Shown here piece by piece: positions 46,001 to 59,070 of a DNA stretch of 64,000 bases; the stretch's first letter is position 1, and each line of letters starts with the position of its first letter. The notes beneath the pieces are model-generated. The model was not told where the DNA came from, did not search any database, and worked only from the letters and a program-made list of their open reading frames with translations. The translations under genes and the position numbers were made by a program. The stretch is from Sipunculus nudus. Lineage: Eukaryota > Annelida > Sipuncula > Golfingiida > Sipunculidae. The stretch lies in the NCBI GenBank assembly GCA_026874595.1, contig CM049309.1:38455079-38519078 (forward strand), read 5' to 3'.

Positions 46001-46663
46001 ATCATAACCATTGGTTCTAGATTCTTCTTACTTGACATCCAGGGAGGTCCATGAAAAGTCTTCTTAGAAACATGAAATTAGGTCTCTGTTACCCATATTT
46101 TCCAAGCTATGGGGCTTATAAGTACCCCCAGAATAATTGAAAATTTGATACCAAAGCAGGGCACAAATCTTAACCATTGGACCTAGAATCTTCTATTTTG
46201 ACAACCTGGGAGGTCCATGAAAAAGTCTTCTTTGAAACCTGAAATTAGGTCTCTGTTACCCATATTCTCCAAGCTATGGGGCTCATAAGCACCCCCAGAA
46301 TAATTGAAAAAATTATACCAAAGCAGGGCACAAATCATAACCATTTGACCTTAATCTTCATATTTGACATCCTGAGAGTTCTCCTCAGAAACTTGAATTG
46401 AGGTCACTGTGACCTATATTATCTGAGTTACAGGCCATGTTTGAGTACCCCAGAAATAATGCAAAATACAAACAACTTGCTAGATTCCTCAGGAGCAGCT
46501 GGATGGATTGTCATCAAAATTGATATGCGTATGGGTGTTGATGAACTTCAGCTAATATGTATGAACTATGATGCCACCTACATTATCTTAATTTGTTGCT
46601 ATGCAAGGACATATTGTCAACATGCCAGTCGGCTGAGCATGATGACCCATGGGTCACTTGTTA
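43001..46663 (+). mobile_element. Family A element (type-1 core), interrupted by a nested C element
   Basis: The left end at 43001 is TAGCTTAGCTGACTTACAGT then CAAGCTGAGCTA, followed by GTCCGTCTGTCTG simple repeat. The core is tandem units of about 336 bp with a GGTGGCGCCACC-type palindrome at 44903, 45239, 45576 and 45910. A second family A left end lies at 44545, with a 17-bp local repeat at 44545/44562. The right end has GGCTGAGC and the palindrome GACCCATGGGTC (46644-46655), then ACTTGTTA. Short open frames in it are repeat shadows. Confidence 0.75.
43588..44445 (+). mobile_element. Family C element (pearl/HINE-like), nested, with 7-bp flanking repeat
   Basis: It begins AGATG, then the hairpin TGTGTCGGAACGACAC, then ATGCCCCCCGCC. 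The core is about four tandem units of about 180 bp; TCAAAAGTAGG-type marks are at 43686, 43865, 44045 and 44225. GACGGAAGGACAGAAGG simple repeat follows at about 44374-44402. It ends in ATGCCCC, the hairpin GGCCACTTTGTGGC, then GGGGGCAT. AAAAACT flanks it on both sides (43581-43587, 44446-44452). It is non-coding. Confidence 0.8.
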
Positions 46664-49333
46664 ATTTGTATTATCATTGACTAAATACGAGGTTACAATT
46701 GTTGCGAACCATAATGTTTGACAAATTCAATGAAACTTGTAAAATTTTATCTTTATCAATAACTAAAGACCCTGTGTACATTTTCTTCATATCATCCACT
46801 ACAAGGCAGTTGATTCAAGATCAAATTCTAATGCAAACAGTGCTGAATGCAGATCTTATGTCTTTTCATATTTCTGAAATATGTTTTAACACAGCATAAT
46901 AAATATGATAAATAATAAGGATCAGAATGATCAGCAATTATAAACACTGTCCAGTGCCCAATTGCTGTGTTGAATGAATTAGCTGGTCAGGCTGGACACT
47001 TGGGGGCACAAGTTGTTTGCCTGCAGTTTTTAGCTCAGCTGAATATAAGTCATCTGAGCTATAGTCGTGGTCCTTTGTCCGTCGGCTGTCCGTCCGTCCA
47101 TTAAACTGGCATGTTTTGAAATAGTTGGACCTACGAATCTGAAATTCCGCATACCTTTAGATGTCCCCAAAATATCCTACCATACCGAAAATTGGGTCAC
47201 TAGGACTTTGTTCCTTCGAATTATTAAAGAAAAACCTCCGTTTTCCATTTAAAACCCATTGTTACACTTCAAGACTGCCTAATATCAAGACCACTGACCT
47301 GATATTGACCATTTTTAGCTCAGCTGACTATAAGTCATCTGAGCTATAGTCGTGGTCCATTGTCCGTCGTCAGTCCGTCTGTCTGTCCGTCTGTCTGTCC
47401 GTCCGTCCGTTTGTCCGGATGGCCGTCTGTAAGACTGGCATGTTTTGACACCGTTGGACCTACCAATCTGAAATTCGGCATACAGTTAGATGTCCCCAAA
47501 ATCTCCTACCATGCTGAAAATTGGGTCAATAGGACTTCGTTCCTACGAGATATTAAGGAAAAACCTCAATTTTTTATTAGAAATCTATTTTCACACTTCA
47601 GGACGCCCTAATATCAAAACCACTCATCTGGTTTTCTTCATATTTACCATAAATATTCCTCTATATAGTTCCTATGTACATGCCAGATATTAAGTCAGTA
47701 TTATATAATTTAAAAAAGTTATGGGCCCAAACATAATGGACTTTGTAAAAAAATCAGGAAGATATTTGGTCACTTAAGACCAAAAGTGTTAAAGGTAGGG
47801 ACTTTTTTCCAGTAATACAACTTTAATTAATCAAAATTTAATTGTATACCAAAAATTAGATCAAAATCTGTTAAATTTTTTTAAATATTGGCAAAAATAT
47901 AAAAAATTGTACCTTAAATTTTGCCAAACTTTTGCCACGGCACATTTTTTTCCTGTAAGTACTGTGGATTTAATTTTCACAGCATGTATACATAAGGATT
48001 TAATCTGTTTAAATCTGAAATTTGAAAATAAAAGCTGCAAAATTAGGCTAGTTATTGAATTTTTGGGGAGGCTCTTGTTGTATTCCCTTACATTGTTAAG
48101 CAGTCCACTTTGATGACTGCAGGTCATTCAGTGCACATCCTTATGCTCCCCAGGCTGTTGGCATAATTTTAGATGTCCCCAAAATCTCCTACCATACCGA
48201 AAATTGGGTCATTAGGACTTAGTTCCTTCGAGATATTAAGGAAAAAAAACTCCGTTTTCCATAAAAAAAGCCATTGTTACACTTCAAGGCTGCCTAATAT
48301 CAAAACCACTGATCTGTTTTTGATCGTATTTAGTATTTACATTCTTTCATACATTTTCTATGAACATACCAAAAATTAGGTCAGTATTGGGTATTATTTT
48401 GAAGTTATGGGCCAAAAAATAATGCAATTTTTAAAAAAATCAGGAAATATATTTACTCACCTTACATGAGAATTGCTGAACCTAGAGACTTTTTTTCAGG
48501 AATATAACTTTATTTAATCAAGATTCAATTGTTTACCCAAAATTAGATCTGAATTTTGCATATTTTTCAAGTTATTAGCATAAATAAAAAATCAATACCT
48601 TAAATTTTGTCCAACTTTGGCACTGTTGATTTAATTTTCACAGTATAAATACATAAGGATTTAATCTTTTAAAATCTGAAATTTCAAAGAAATTGATTGG
48701 AAAGAATAGCTTTTATTCATGTTTTCATACACCATGTCAAGTGTTGTTTACATCTAGCCCACCTAGTAGTACAGCCTTCACTTGCATTATGTAACCCACC
48801 CCAGGCAGCTTGCCTTGGGTCAGCCTGGCCACTACCAGCAGGCTTCCCTTCTGCCCTGCACTACCCCCCCCCCAGATGGTGCATAAACTAGATGAATGTT
48901 ATTATTTTCTGTATTTGATTCATTCTTATTCTAGGCTATGCTACATTTTAGATTTTGTATTGTACCACCAGGGTTACAATGATTAAAGTGTACATTTAAT
49001 TGTGTCCACATAGTGGTGTATTGTTATGAAAGTGTGGATGTTCATCAGATAAGTAATTCCTTACTTCAGAAGAGTAAAAACTTCACCAGGTGTGAAATTG
49101 ACTATTAATTCCAGAAATAAATTAAAACTGGTATAGTAATTAGCACAATGATATTGTTTGTCCCTCATTCAACCAACAGTGTGTATACTTTATTTGAAAA
49201 GATGTTTTATTTTATCAAATTTACTTTTATTTTATTTTGGTGAATAAAATTAAGCATGTACTGAAAACTCCAATGTGCAAAACTTGTTAATAGTGATTCA
49301 AGGAATATTCTTGTAGATGCCATGTTGTCGCAT

Positions 49334-51660
49334 TATTGTATCCCCACACAAAGTCGCTGGATACTATGTTTTCATACCGGTCCCGCCGCCGCCGCTGCCG
49401 CATATGAATCTTGTTGGCGCGATAACCCAAAAAATATTTCACAGAACTTTACCAAACTTGGTTTATATATGTATAGATATGGGTAAGAGGACGACGCCTA
49501 TTTAAAATGAGGTCATGACCTTTACTAGGAGAGTGTCCTTGACCTTGAATAGGTCCAATTTAGGGGAAAATCACACAAATTCTTTAATATCTCAAGAAAT
49601 CTTGCATGGATTTATCCCAAAATCAAGTTGATGGAAGATCATGGATAGGGTTGTCATGTTCCAGAAACTGGTGGCGCCACCTATTATTCTTTACTTGTTT
49701 TCGTGCCGTTTAATACCCCCAAAATTGCCACCTTACAGTACTATGAGCATTATAAGTCAAAAACTAATGGACAGATTTCTTTTATTTTATGCATATACAT
49801 AGGTATGGGTTATGGGATGATGTTTATTTAAATTGGGGTCATGATCTTTCCTATGAGAGCGGCCTTGACGTTGAATATTGCCATGTATGGTGAAAATCAC
49901 ACACCTCTTATGATATCTCCAGTGTTGATAGCCATATGGATTTCAAACATGACTTATGTATGGCCCACCAATAAAGTAAGAACCCTATAGGTTCTAGGGT
50001 CATTAGGTCAAAGGTCAAGGTCACTGGACTGGCATCTTAAAAGATACTGTGGATGCATTTTAAGCCAAACTTTCATCCCAGGTCTTCCATCTTCAATATA
50101 TAGCTCACTTGCCAATAGTGGATGATCCATATAAATTTTGGGGTCACAAGGTCAAAGGTCAAGGCCACTGGAGCTATCTGTCCAATAATTAATTAGTTTC
50201 TGGATGATAATTCCTGCTTTTATTGATGTATTGATTTCAAACTTGACTTATATATGTCCAATTGAAAAACCAAGACTCCAATTGATTTTGGGGTCGTGAG
50301 GTCAAAGGTCAAGGTCACAGGACACATCTTTAAAAAGATTGTGGATGCATTTTCAGCCAAACATTTCATCTCAGACCTTTCATCTTGCGCATATAGTTCA
50401 TCTGCCAATAGAAGAGACCTCTATCAATTTTGAGGTCACAAGGTCAAAGGTGAAGGTCACAGGAGCCATCTGTCCAGAAATTAGTTTCTTGATGATAATT
50501 CCTTCTTTTATTGATGTATGGATTTCAAACTTGACTTGTATTTGACCCATAGAAAACCAAGACTCCAATTGATTTTGGGGTCATGAGGTCAAAGGTCAAG
50601 ATCACAGGACATATCTTTAAAAAGATTGTGGATGCATTTTCAGCCAAACATTTCATCTCAGACCTTTCATCTTGCACATATAATTCATCTGCCAAGAGCG
50701 GAAGACCTCTATCAATTTTGAGGTCCAGGGTCAAAGGTGAAGGTCACAGGAGCCATCTGTCCAAAAAATTAGTTTCTGGATGATAATTCCTGTTTTTATT
50801 GATGTATGGATTTCAAACTTGACTTGTATATGTCCCATTGGAAAAGCAAGACCCAAATTGATTTTGGGGTCATGAGGTCAAAGGTCAAGGTCACAGGAAA
50901 TCTCTCTAAAAAGATTGTGGATGCATTTTCAGCCAAACATTTCATCTCAGACCTTTCATCTTGCACATATAATTCATCTGCCAAGAGTGGAAGACCCCTA
51001 TCAATTTTGAGGTCCAGGGTCAAAGGTGAAGGTCACAGGAGCCATCTGTCCAAAAATTAGTTTCTGGATGATAATTCCTCCTTTTATTGATGTATGGATT
51101 TCAAACTTGACTTGTATATGTCCCATTGGTAAAAGCAAGACCCAAATTGATTTTGGGGTCATGAGGGCAAAGGTCAAGGTCACAGGACACATCTTTAAAA
51201 AGATGTGGATGTATTTTCAGCAAAACATTTCATCTCTGATCTTTCATCTTGCACATATAGTTAACCTGCCAAGAGAGGAAGAACCCTATCAATTTTGAGG
51301 TCACAAGGTCAAAGGTTAAGGTCACAGGAGCCATCTGTCCAAAAATTACTTTCTGGATGATAATTCCTGCTTTATTGATGTATAGATTTCAAACTTGACT
51401 TGTATATGTCCCATTGGAAAAGCAAGACCCGAATTGATTTTTGGGTCAAAGGTCAAGGTCACAGGACACATCTTTAAAAAGATCAAGGTCACAGGACCAA
51501 CATCTTCAACAAGATTGTGGATTAATAGATGAAAGAAACAATAAATATGCCAAGTGTCAGTATATGCTGCTAAAAATGGGGGCCTATTCTTAAAGGGGGG
51601 GGGGGGCCTACTATGTCTGGGGATACTCTGGCACCTGCGGTGCCAAGAAATGTCTAGTTT
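49334..51660 (+). mobile_element. Family B element (B2) with 145-bp core, nested inside family A
   Basis: The left end has TTGTATCCCC, a CACAAAGTCGC loop and GGATAC, then CCGCCGCCGCCGCTGCCG. The first core part is B-like, with GGTGGCGCCACC near 49670. From about 49990 to 51490 about eleven units of about 145 bp follow, with AAGGTCAAAGGTCAAGGTCA and ACATCTTTAAAAAGATTGTG marks. The right end has GGGGATAC (51619-51626), hairpin GGCACCTGCGGTGCC (51630-51644) and AAGAAATGTCTAGTTTT. There is no coding capacity; several open frames across the units are shadows. Confidence 0.75.
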
Positions 51661-51749
51661 TCTTTTAAATTCAGTTTAAACATTTATAATTTAAAAATAA
51701 TAAAATATATGTGTATGCATAATATGGCCCAATATGAGCTACACTCTGG

Positions 51750-51890
51750 ATATATGATGATTGCAACTTTTTCAACAATTCTAATATTTTAACTTATAGT
51801 TTCAGTTTTTTACTCTGTATATATAATGATTGCAACTTTTGCAACAATTCTAATATTTTAACTTATATTTTCAGTTTTTTTTTATTCAAA
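51750..51890 (+). repeat. Tandem duplication, about 70-bp unit
   Basis: TGATTGCAACTTTTTCAAC plus the following bases to TTTCAGTTTTTT occur twice in a row (about 51757-51811 and 51826-51881), with only a few differences. Confidence 0.85.
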
Positions 51891-54800
51891 ATTTAAAAAA
51901 CCTGTAAATAAAAAAATGATTCAGATAAAAACTTCTTAATGGAAAAAGTGGATATGCTTAAAAAAAATAGGATTATATATAAACTTAAATGCATTATTTC
52001 CTTGAAAGTGAAATAAAGGTATTAGTCCATTCTGTCTACTTGCCTGTCCATCTGTAAATTTTCATATGCATCACAGTATCTCAAAATTTTACTGTTTTTC
52101 TTCATGACAGTCTTGTCAGAGTATTAGTTTGCAATCATATATTTAGAACTTTACTATAATGAAGTAGGAGGGCCCCTTTCCTCTTAGCTTTTCATATTCT
52201 TATATAAATGAAAAACATTACAATAGAATATTTCTACATCCACCTTCGTGCTGCCCTCACTTTTCCTTTCTCCGAACCCCATCCCAAAGTCAGCCTCAGT
52301 AAGCAAGAACAAGATGAATCAGATATATTCATACTTTAATATTTTGTATAACTATACGTCCATAGGTACCTATGTACATGCCAGAAATTATGTCAATATT
52401 GTGTAATATGTAGACATAGTGGGCATCACAATAATGTACCTTGTCAAGACTAAAGAGATATTGTGTCATACAGACACAAATTCATAAATCACTTCATCAG
52501 CAAAGTTAATCATAACATCATATCTGTCAAATTGAAAGCTTGCAGACTACCACACACTTTAGATCCTTCAACAAATAGCCTTATCATCATTCTACTACTG
52601 CTTATTACTGCTGTCATTGCATTCATATTTGCTCAAATATATCACAATTTTCAACCCCTCCTAAATAAATAAAAAATAAACCAATATATTTGACTCTATT
52701 AATCCATCAGTCAGGTAATTTCATTTATCATTTACTCACATATTACATTACATTCCTTTATAATAGCCCAACATGTCCATGATATTCTTAAGCTTTATCG
52801 ACTCGATATAGTATCACAGTGGAGAAACATTTACAGTACAATCACGATTAGCTGAGCGCCGTGACCCATGGGTCCCTTGTTAATATATTAAATCCTCTAT
52901 ACATTTCCTATGTACATACCAGAAATTAGTTCAATAATTTTTAAATTCTTGAAGTAATGGGCCCAAACATAATGCGCTTTGTAAAAATTCAGGAAATATG
53001 TTTACTCCCTTAACTTAAGAATTGCTGAAGCTAGAGACTTTCTTTCAGGTATATAACTATATTTAATCAAGATTCAAATATATACCCAAAATTAGATCTG
53101 AATTTTTAAAATTTATAAAATTAATACCTTAAATTTTACCCAGATTTGACCATGGCACATTTTTTCCTGTAACTGCTGTGGAGTTATTTTTCACAGCATG
53201 TTACCATAAGCATTTCATCTCTAAACATCCGAAATTTGAAACCAGTTGATCAAAAACTGTAGATTTAATTCAAGTTTTCAAGCACCATTTAAAGTATTGT
53301 TTAGATCAAGCAAGTGTTATGCAGTTTGCTAGGGCTCAGCTCCCGAGCTCCATTCCTTTGAGATATTAAGAAAAAAAACTTTAATTTTCAATTAAAAACC
53401 CATTGTTACACATCAAGACTGCCTAATATCAAAACCACTGATCTAACTTTGATCATATAAAATATACATGTTCTTCTGTTTATACTCTATGCAAATGCCA
53501 GCATTGATGTGAGTATTGCTAAATTATTTTAAGTTATGGGCCCGAAACATAATGCACTTTGTAAAAAAGAAATATATACTCCCATAACATGAAAATTGCT
53601 GAAGCTAGAGATTTCTTTTTTTTTGTCAGGGATATAACATTATTTAATCAAGATTCAATTGTATACCCAAAATTAGTTCTGAATTTTCCAAATTTATAAG
53701 TTATTAGTATAAATTTAAAATCAGTACCTTAAATTTTGCCTAATTTAGATCATGGCATGTTTGTTTGCTTTAAGCACTGTTTATATAATTTTCATATAAT
53801 GCTGAAATAAGGATTTCAACTTGTTAGTTTTGAAAGTTGAAAGAAACTGGTCAAAAACTGTAGCTTTTATTAAAGTTTTTTTATGAGACCATGTCAGACC
53901 CAGGCTCAACCCAACCCCCCTCCAGTCACCTGTATGTCCTCTACTTGACCTTTCAGGCCAATTATGCACACTTGACGTGAGGCATATACTTGCAACTGGG
54001 CAGCTTATTGCTGGCCACAGCTGATCGAGGTGTCCAACCCAGCTCATCTATTAATTGTTTTGACCGACAGCATAACAATAAACAATGAAAAAATAAATTT
54101 TTATAGGTCTATAATAACAACTTTAAAAGTAATCAATAGAAAAGTAATTTGACAGTTGATGATTAACAGGGAATCAACTTGCAGTTACTGAGGTTTTATG
54201 GATTTTGTATGGATTGTTGAAAATGTATTCCAAATAACACCATTGAGTCACCTATGGTATTTTTCTTTTCAGTTTTAATAATAAAAAAAAAATATTTAAA
54301 TTATATTGTTCTTTACTATTAGGAATTATATGAAGGAAATTAATGATTGACAAAGATGCAGTTGATAATATAAATCTAAATTTCGTGGTCTTTTCCAGGT
54401 GTTTCAGCTTGTTAATTTATATTTATTTCAAAACTTAAAAATAGTTAAAATGTCAGAATTTTTAAATTTTACTCAGACAGGTACTGATTAAAGATGTCAA
54501 TATGTTTCACTTATGACATTCAGACCCATAACTGTAACAGCTGTCACAAGACTGTAAATTATCAAAAATTTATATTACTGGTTCATATATTTCAGTTAAT
54601 AAAATTAAACTTGCCCATCTCTAGTTTTCTCTTGTATAATTTATTGGGTGTTCTTATCCTAGGGACATTTTTTAAACATATAATGGTTTCATAGCTGAGA
54701 TACTTCAAATTTTTTTCTGATACATTTTTTTTTAAATAAAAAAATTGAATATGATAAAAAATCAGATCTTAGAAAAGTTCTCATTATGATTTCTGTAATG

Positions 54801-56670
54801 TTAATAATTGTCATAAGACTTTTGCTAGTGCATAGATTGATGTGAAGGTAGTCCAAAGTGAATATTATAGTTTTATTTTTTGAATATAAATAAAATTCAT
54901 AAAACTGGGTACTTATGATCATTATTTAAATTTGTGATATTTGTTTATTCTGGATTCTCAAGAACTTTGTTTGGTTGAAACTGAATAAATACTAGACATG
55001 GTGCAGTACTTTGCAAATGTATTTGAATGCAAATATGAATATATTCTCCATAATTTCATGTATAAGGATAGGAATACAGGTAAAAATTTAAGTATTTGAA
55101 TACAAATGCATTCATGAATATATTCTATAATATCATTTAATAATCATTTATTTTGATAATATTATTAAAAAAACTTTGATTAAAAAAAACCAGATGATGC
55201 TGTTATTATTTTTAATTTAAATTATACTTGACACAATATTTGTTATTAATTTTTAATAAATAGTTTAACTTTTCAAATAATTCTGCTGCAATGTAGGTAA
55301 AGTGTTATGGCCAAGTCAAAACCTGTGTGATAATAGCACACCATTTCCAACTGTAAATAATATTAGTGACATCAATCCTCTTCCATGTCTCCAAGGATAT
55401 TATCAAAATCTAATACTTATAAAAGGAATTCGGTTCACAATGTTCTCTAAAACCGCGTTGTGTACAATACTGCGCCATACATCATTTTAAAGGTTATTAT
55501 CTGTGCAGTGACATAGGCGATATAAGAATAAATAATTTTATATGTACATTTAGTTTTGAGTGATTTTTCAGTTTTTACTGACTTGCACAGAGGTTAGACC
55601 AAGCACAGCCGATCTGCCTTCGGCAATGACCGGCATCATGGTCACTCAAAGGACTATTGTTCATATGAGAAACGCTTGCTTTCAGTGAGGGATTTGAGCA
55701 TGTCTGGCCCTTTAAATAGGAACAAGGCTCTCGCCCACGTGTGTGATCAGTTAAAGAGAAAAGCACATGTTTATCGCTTTATGAAATGGATAGTTCAACC
55801 CAGGAGGATTAATGACAAAACCTATTTCAGGGTCCCGCTATTTCAGGAACAGGGGTGAGGTAGGGTGGAAATGGCGGATGGGGTTTCAGGCCTCAAAATA
55901 TGTCTGATAGGATGAAAAAATAAAAAAAGATTGTGGTGGCTGAAAATGGGATAGGGACCCTCTGCATGGAGTCCCGTTGGGTCCGCTTCTGCTGCTTACG
56001 AGGTATGCATATTTCTGTTCCTACCTCAGGAACATTTTCCTTGCAACATACATTCAATAAATCTTTCATGTGTTCCTAACATCAACCTTATCTTTATAAG
56101 TCTAACGAAAGAATCCAGTCAAATATCAACAAAAACCTGATGCCCCCGCATCTCAATCTGGTTCGCAATGTAAACATCATCACTGACCAGGTCTTCAAGG
56201 TAAACATACCAGGGTATGAAATTCTTGCCACGAGCACAGAGCCACAAAATAAATGTAAAACATATATATACACTTTTTATTGAGACAGTTTCTCACTGAA
56301 AAAACTATATTTTCTGTTAACTTTTAGAATAAAAAAGGAGCCAACATTCCGCATCTCAGTTTATATATCTCCCCAACCAAGGTAATAAGCCCAGTATACA
56401 GGGTTTATCAGCTAGTCTTACATAACTTGAGTTAAACACCATCAACTCATAATAGAGCTTATATTACCTCACAAAACCAGCCTATGCCTACCTCCTCTTC
56501 CAAATCATATTTTGTGATCATATATAACTGCTGAGCGCCGTGACCCATGGGTTCCGTGTTCAAGCAGGTAGTCATTTACTGCCTCCACACACGAGAGTAT
56601 TGATATAAGCAATATCCTGTAATGCTACCCTGAACAGTTGAAACTTGCTGCATACGTATATATGCATTTT

Positions 56671-59070
56671 TAGCTCAGCTGACTAAGTAATGTGAGCTAT
56701 AGTTGTGGGCCATTGTCCGTCGTCTGTCTGTCTGTCTGTCCCTCCTTTAGACTGGCACGTTTTGAAACAGTTAGACCTATGAATCCAAAATTCGGCGTAC
56801 TGTTAGATGTCCCCAAAATCTCCTACCATACTGAAAATTGGGTCAATATGACTTCGTCCCTTTGAGATATTTAGGAAAAACCTCAAATTTCCATTAAAAA
56901 TCTTATTATTACACTTCAGGACTGCCTAATATCAAGACTATTCATCTGTTTTTCTTAATATTTACCAGAAGTAATCTCCTATTTATTTCCTATATAAATG
57001 CCAGAAATTAAGTCGGTTAAGTGTAATTTCTCTAAGTTATGGGCCGGAATATAATGGACTTTATAAAAATCAGGAAAAATATTTACTCACTTAACATGAA
57101 ATATTTTGAAACTAGAGACTTTTCCCCAAGTATATAACTTTGTCAATTTAAGATTCAATTGTTTTATCCAAAATTCGATCTGATTTTTGTAAATTTTTTA
57201 AGTTATAAGCATAAAAATCAAATCAGTACCTTTAATTTTGCCCAACTTTGACCATGGCACATTTTTTGCCTGTAAGTTCTATGGATTTAATTTTCACAGT
57301 AAGTAAATGTAAGTATTTAATTTGTTTCAATCTGAAATTTGAAAAAAGTTTGAAAATTAGGCTAGTTATTGATTTTTTTCTTGAGGCTCTATTGTAGTCA
57401 TTTGCTTTGATTACAGATGCAGGGTCCCACTCCAGGTCACTGGAAGTCAGCTATGCCAGGGTTTCTGATTTGTTACAGTCACTGGGGGAGAGATCCCTTG
57501 CCGTGACAGGTGTACAGTTATTCTCATATCATCACCTAAACCCCCCCCCCCCTCCAACAAAGCCAACCAACCAAGTGTTATGCAGTAATTGTTATTGTTT
57601 TCATTGTATCTCCTTAATTGTAATGCTGTTTCCACTCCAATAACCAAAAACTTTCCTTGAAAAAGAAATTCAAGGATTAAAAGATGCCATGTTGTGTGAT
57701 GAAGCAAATTATGGATAAATAAAGGCACACTTTAAAATTGTGAAATCTGAGTCAGGTATTATTTTTAGATATTTATTGTTTTGCAAATTTAAAAGATATA
57801 TTTTTGTGGTAAAAAATAAATAAACATGTGTATGCATGATATGGTGTTATCAGACAAGATTGAGATTTATGATGATGCAATTTAGAATTATGAATCCACT
57901 TTGATATTCAGATATATATGTTACATTTGAAATGTATAGAAATATAAACTTATAATAAAAAATTGATGTGATTAAAAAATGAGGATCTAATACAAACATT
58001 TGTTCATTATTTTCCTGCCTAAGCAGAATTAGAAATCAGGCTTTGTTTGCCCTGTATGTATATGCAGAAGTAATGTTAATCCCATCATCTCCCCCCCCCC
58101 CCCCCCCCCCTGTTCTGCTGCCATTGATTCCTGTGCACTGGGACATTAGTTTTATTGCAAATGTGTAAAATTTATTAACTTAAAAAATAATTGGATAAAA
58201 AAATTTCAGATCTGAAACATATTCTTGCCTTAGGAGAAAGGAACATAAGCTAATCAGCTCTGTCCATCATCTCTCCGTTATCATTAAATATATATTAATT
58301 ATGAAATTTTCGTATAAGCACTGTTGAAATAACTTTCATATGCTGTATGTGTTTTGAATTATGCTATTTAAGTCTGAAATTTGAAAGCAAATTATATATT
58401 CAGTTGTGTATTATTGCAGATGTTAAACTTTGATATAATAAATAAATTAAGAAATTATTGAAACTTTATATATTATCAGCTTTGTTTGTCTAGCAGTCTG
58501 TCTGTCCTTTTTAAATATTAAGTAATTATGAATGAACTTTTTTATCTTGTAAGCATTGTTGAATTAAGTGAAAATCCTATATATATACACTATGATAATA
58601 CAGATATGTTTTAACTCCCTCCATTCCACATCCCCCCCCCCCCCCAACACCACCATCAAGTCCTTTCATATATGGACTGGGGTCATTAGTTTCAACTGTA
58701 TACATTTCATAACATAAAAAATACATATATTTAATAATATATATTTTAAAAAAAGATTCAATTGAACAAATGTGTAAACTACTGAAATGATAACAGTTAA
58801 TCAAAAAGCCAACTAATGATCATGGTAATAGTACAGATTGTTTGTTCCCAAACTGCTCACATGCTTCAGTTTCAACATTCAGAAACACATGGTCAGGTCA
58901 CAAAATATTATTTGCAACAATTTCTTGCTCATCCATACAAACCAATCATAAAAATCAACCATGGCCTATATTACCTTTTCCAATACACTTTATCTCCAAT
59001 TGATATTACTTTGATTTTTACGTACAAGGTCAACTTCAGCTGAGTACAGTGACCCATTGGTCCCTTGTTA
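56671..59070 (+). mobile_element. Family A element (type-2 core)
   Basis: The left end hairpin TAGCTCAGCTGAC...ATGTGAGCTATAG is followed by GTCCGTCGTCTGTCTGTC. Core unit marks TCTCCTACCATACTG and GGACTGCCTAATATCA are present once. Later sequence is eroded, with poly-C tracts near 57540, 58091 and 58632. The right end CAGCTGAGTACAGTGACCCA then TTGGTCCCTTGTTA is at 59036-59070. Confidence 0.7.

Larger units (their letters stand above)
47314..52883 (+). mobile_element. Inner family A element, itself interrupted by family B
   Basis: The left end hairpin at 47316 is followed by a long GTCCGTCTGTCTGTCCGTCC run (about 47370-47430). Type-2 core units start near 47480 and 48180. The right end has AGCTGAGC, palindrome GACCCATGGGTC (52863-52874) and CCTTGTTA. 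The family B element at 49334-51660 lies inside it. Confidence 0.65.
47030..56562 (+). mobile_element. Outer family A element (type-2 core) split by a younger copy
   Basis: The left end, at 47031, is TAGCTCAGCTGA...GTCATCTGAGCTA with GTCCGTCCGTCC. Its core breaks off near 47312, in the middle of the unit's GATATTGACCAT stretch. It picks up again after 52883 at ATTAAATCC...CATTTCCTATGTACATACC, which is where the same unit would continue. The right end, GCTGAGCGCCGTGACCCATG then GGTTCC, is at 56531-56562. 54000-56500 also holds about 2 kb of unassigned sequence. Confidence 0.6.

Noticed and set aside
50339-51298. Overlapping open frames on both strands in 50.2-51.3 kb
   Set aside because: They repeat the same peptide every unit and follow the 145-bp tandem core of the B2 element.
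55560-55870. GC-richer stretch with a 60-codon open frame
   Set aside because: Looked exon-like, but no domain, no paired splice sites, and it lies within the outer nested element region.
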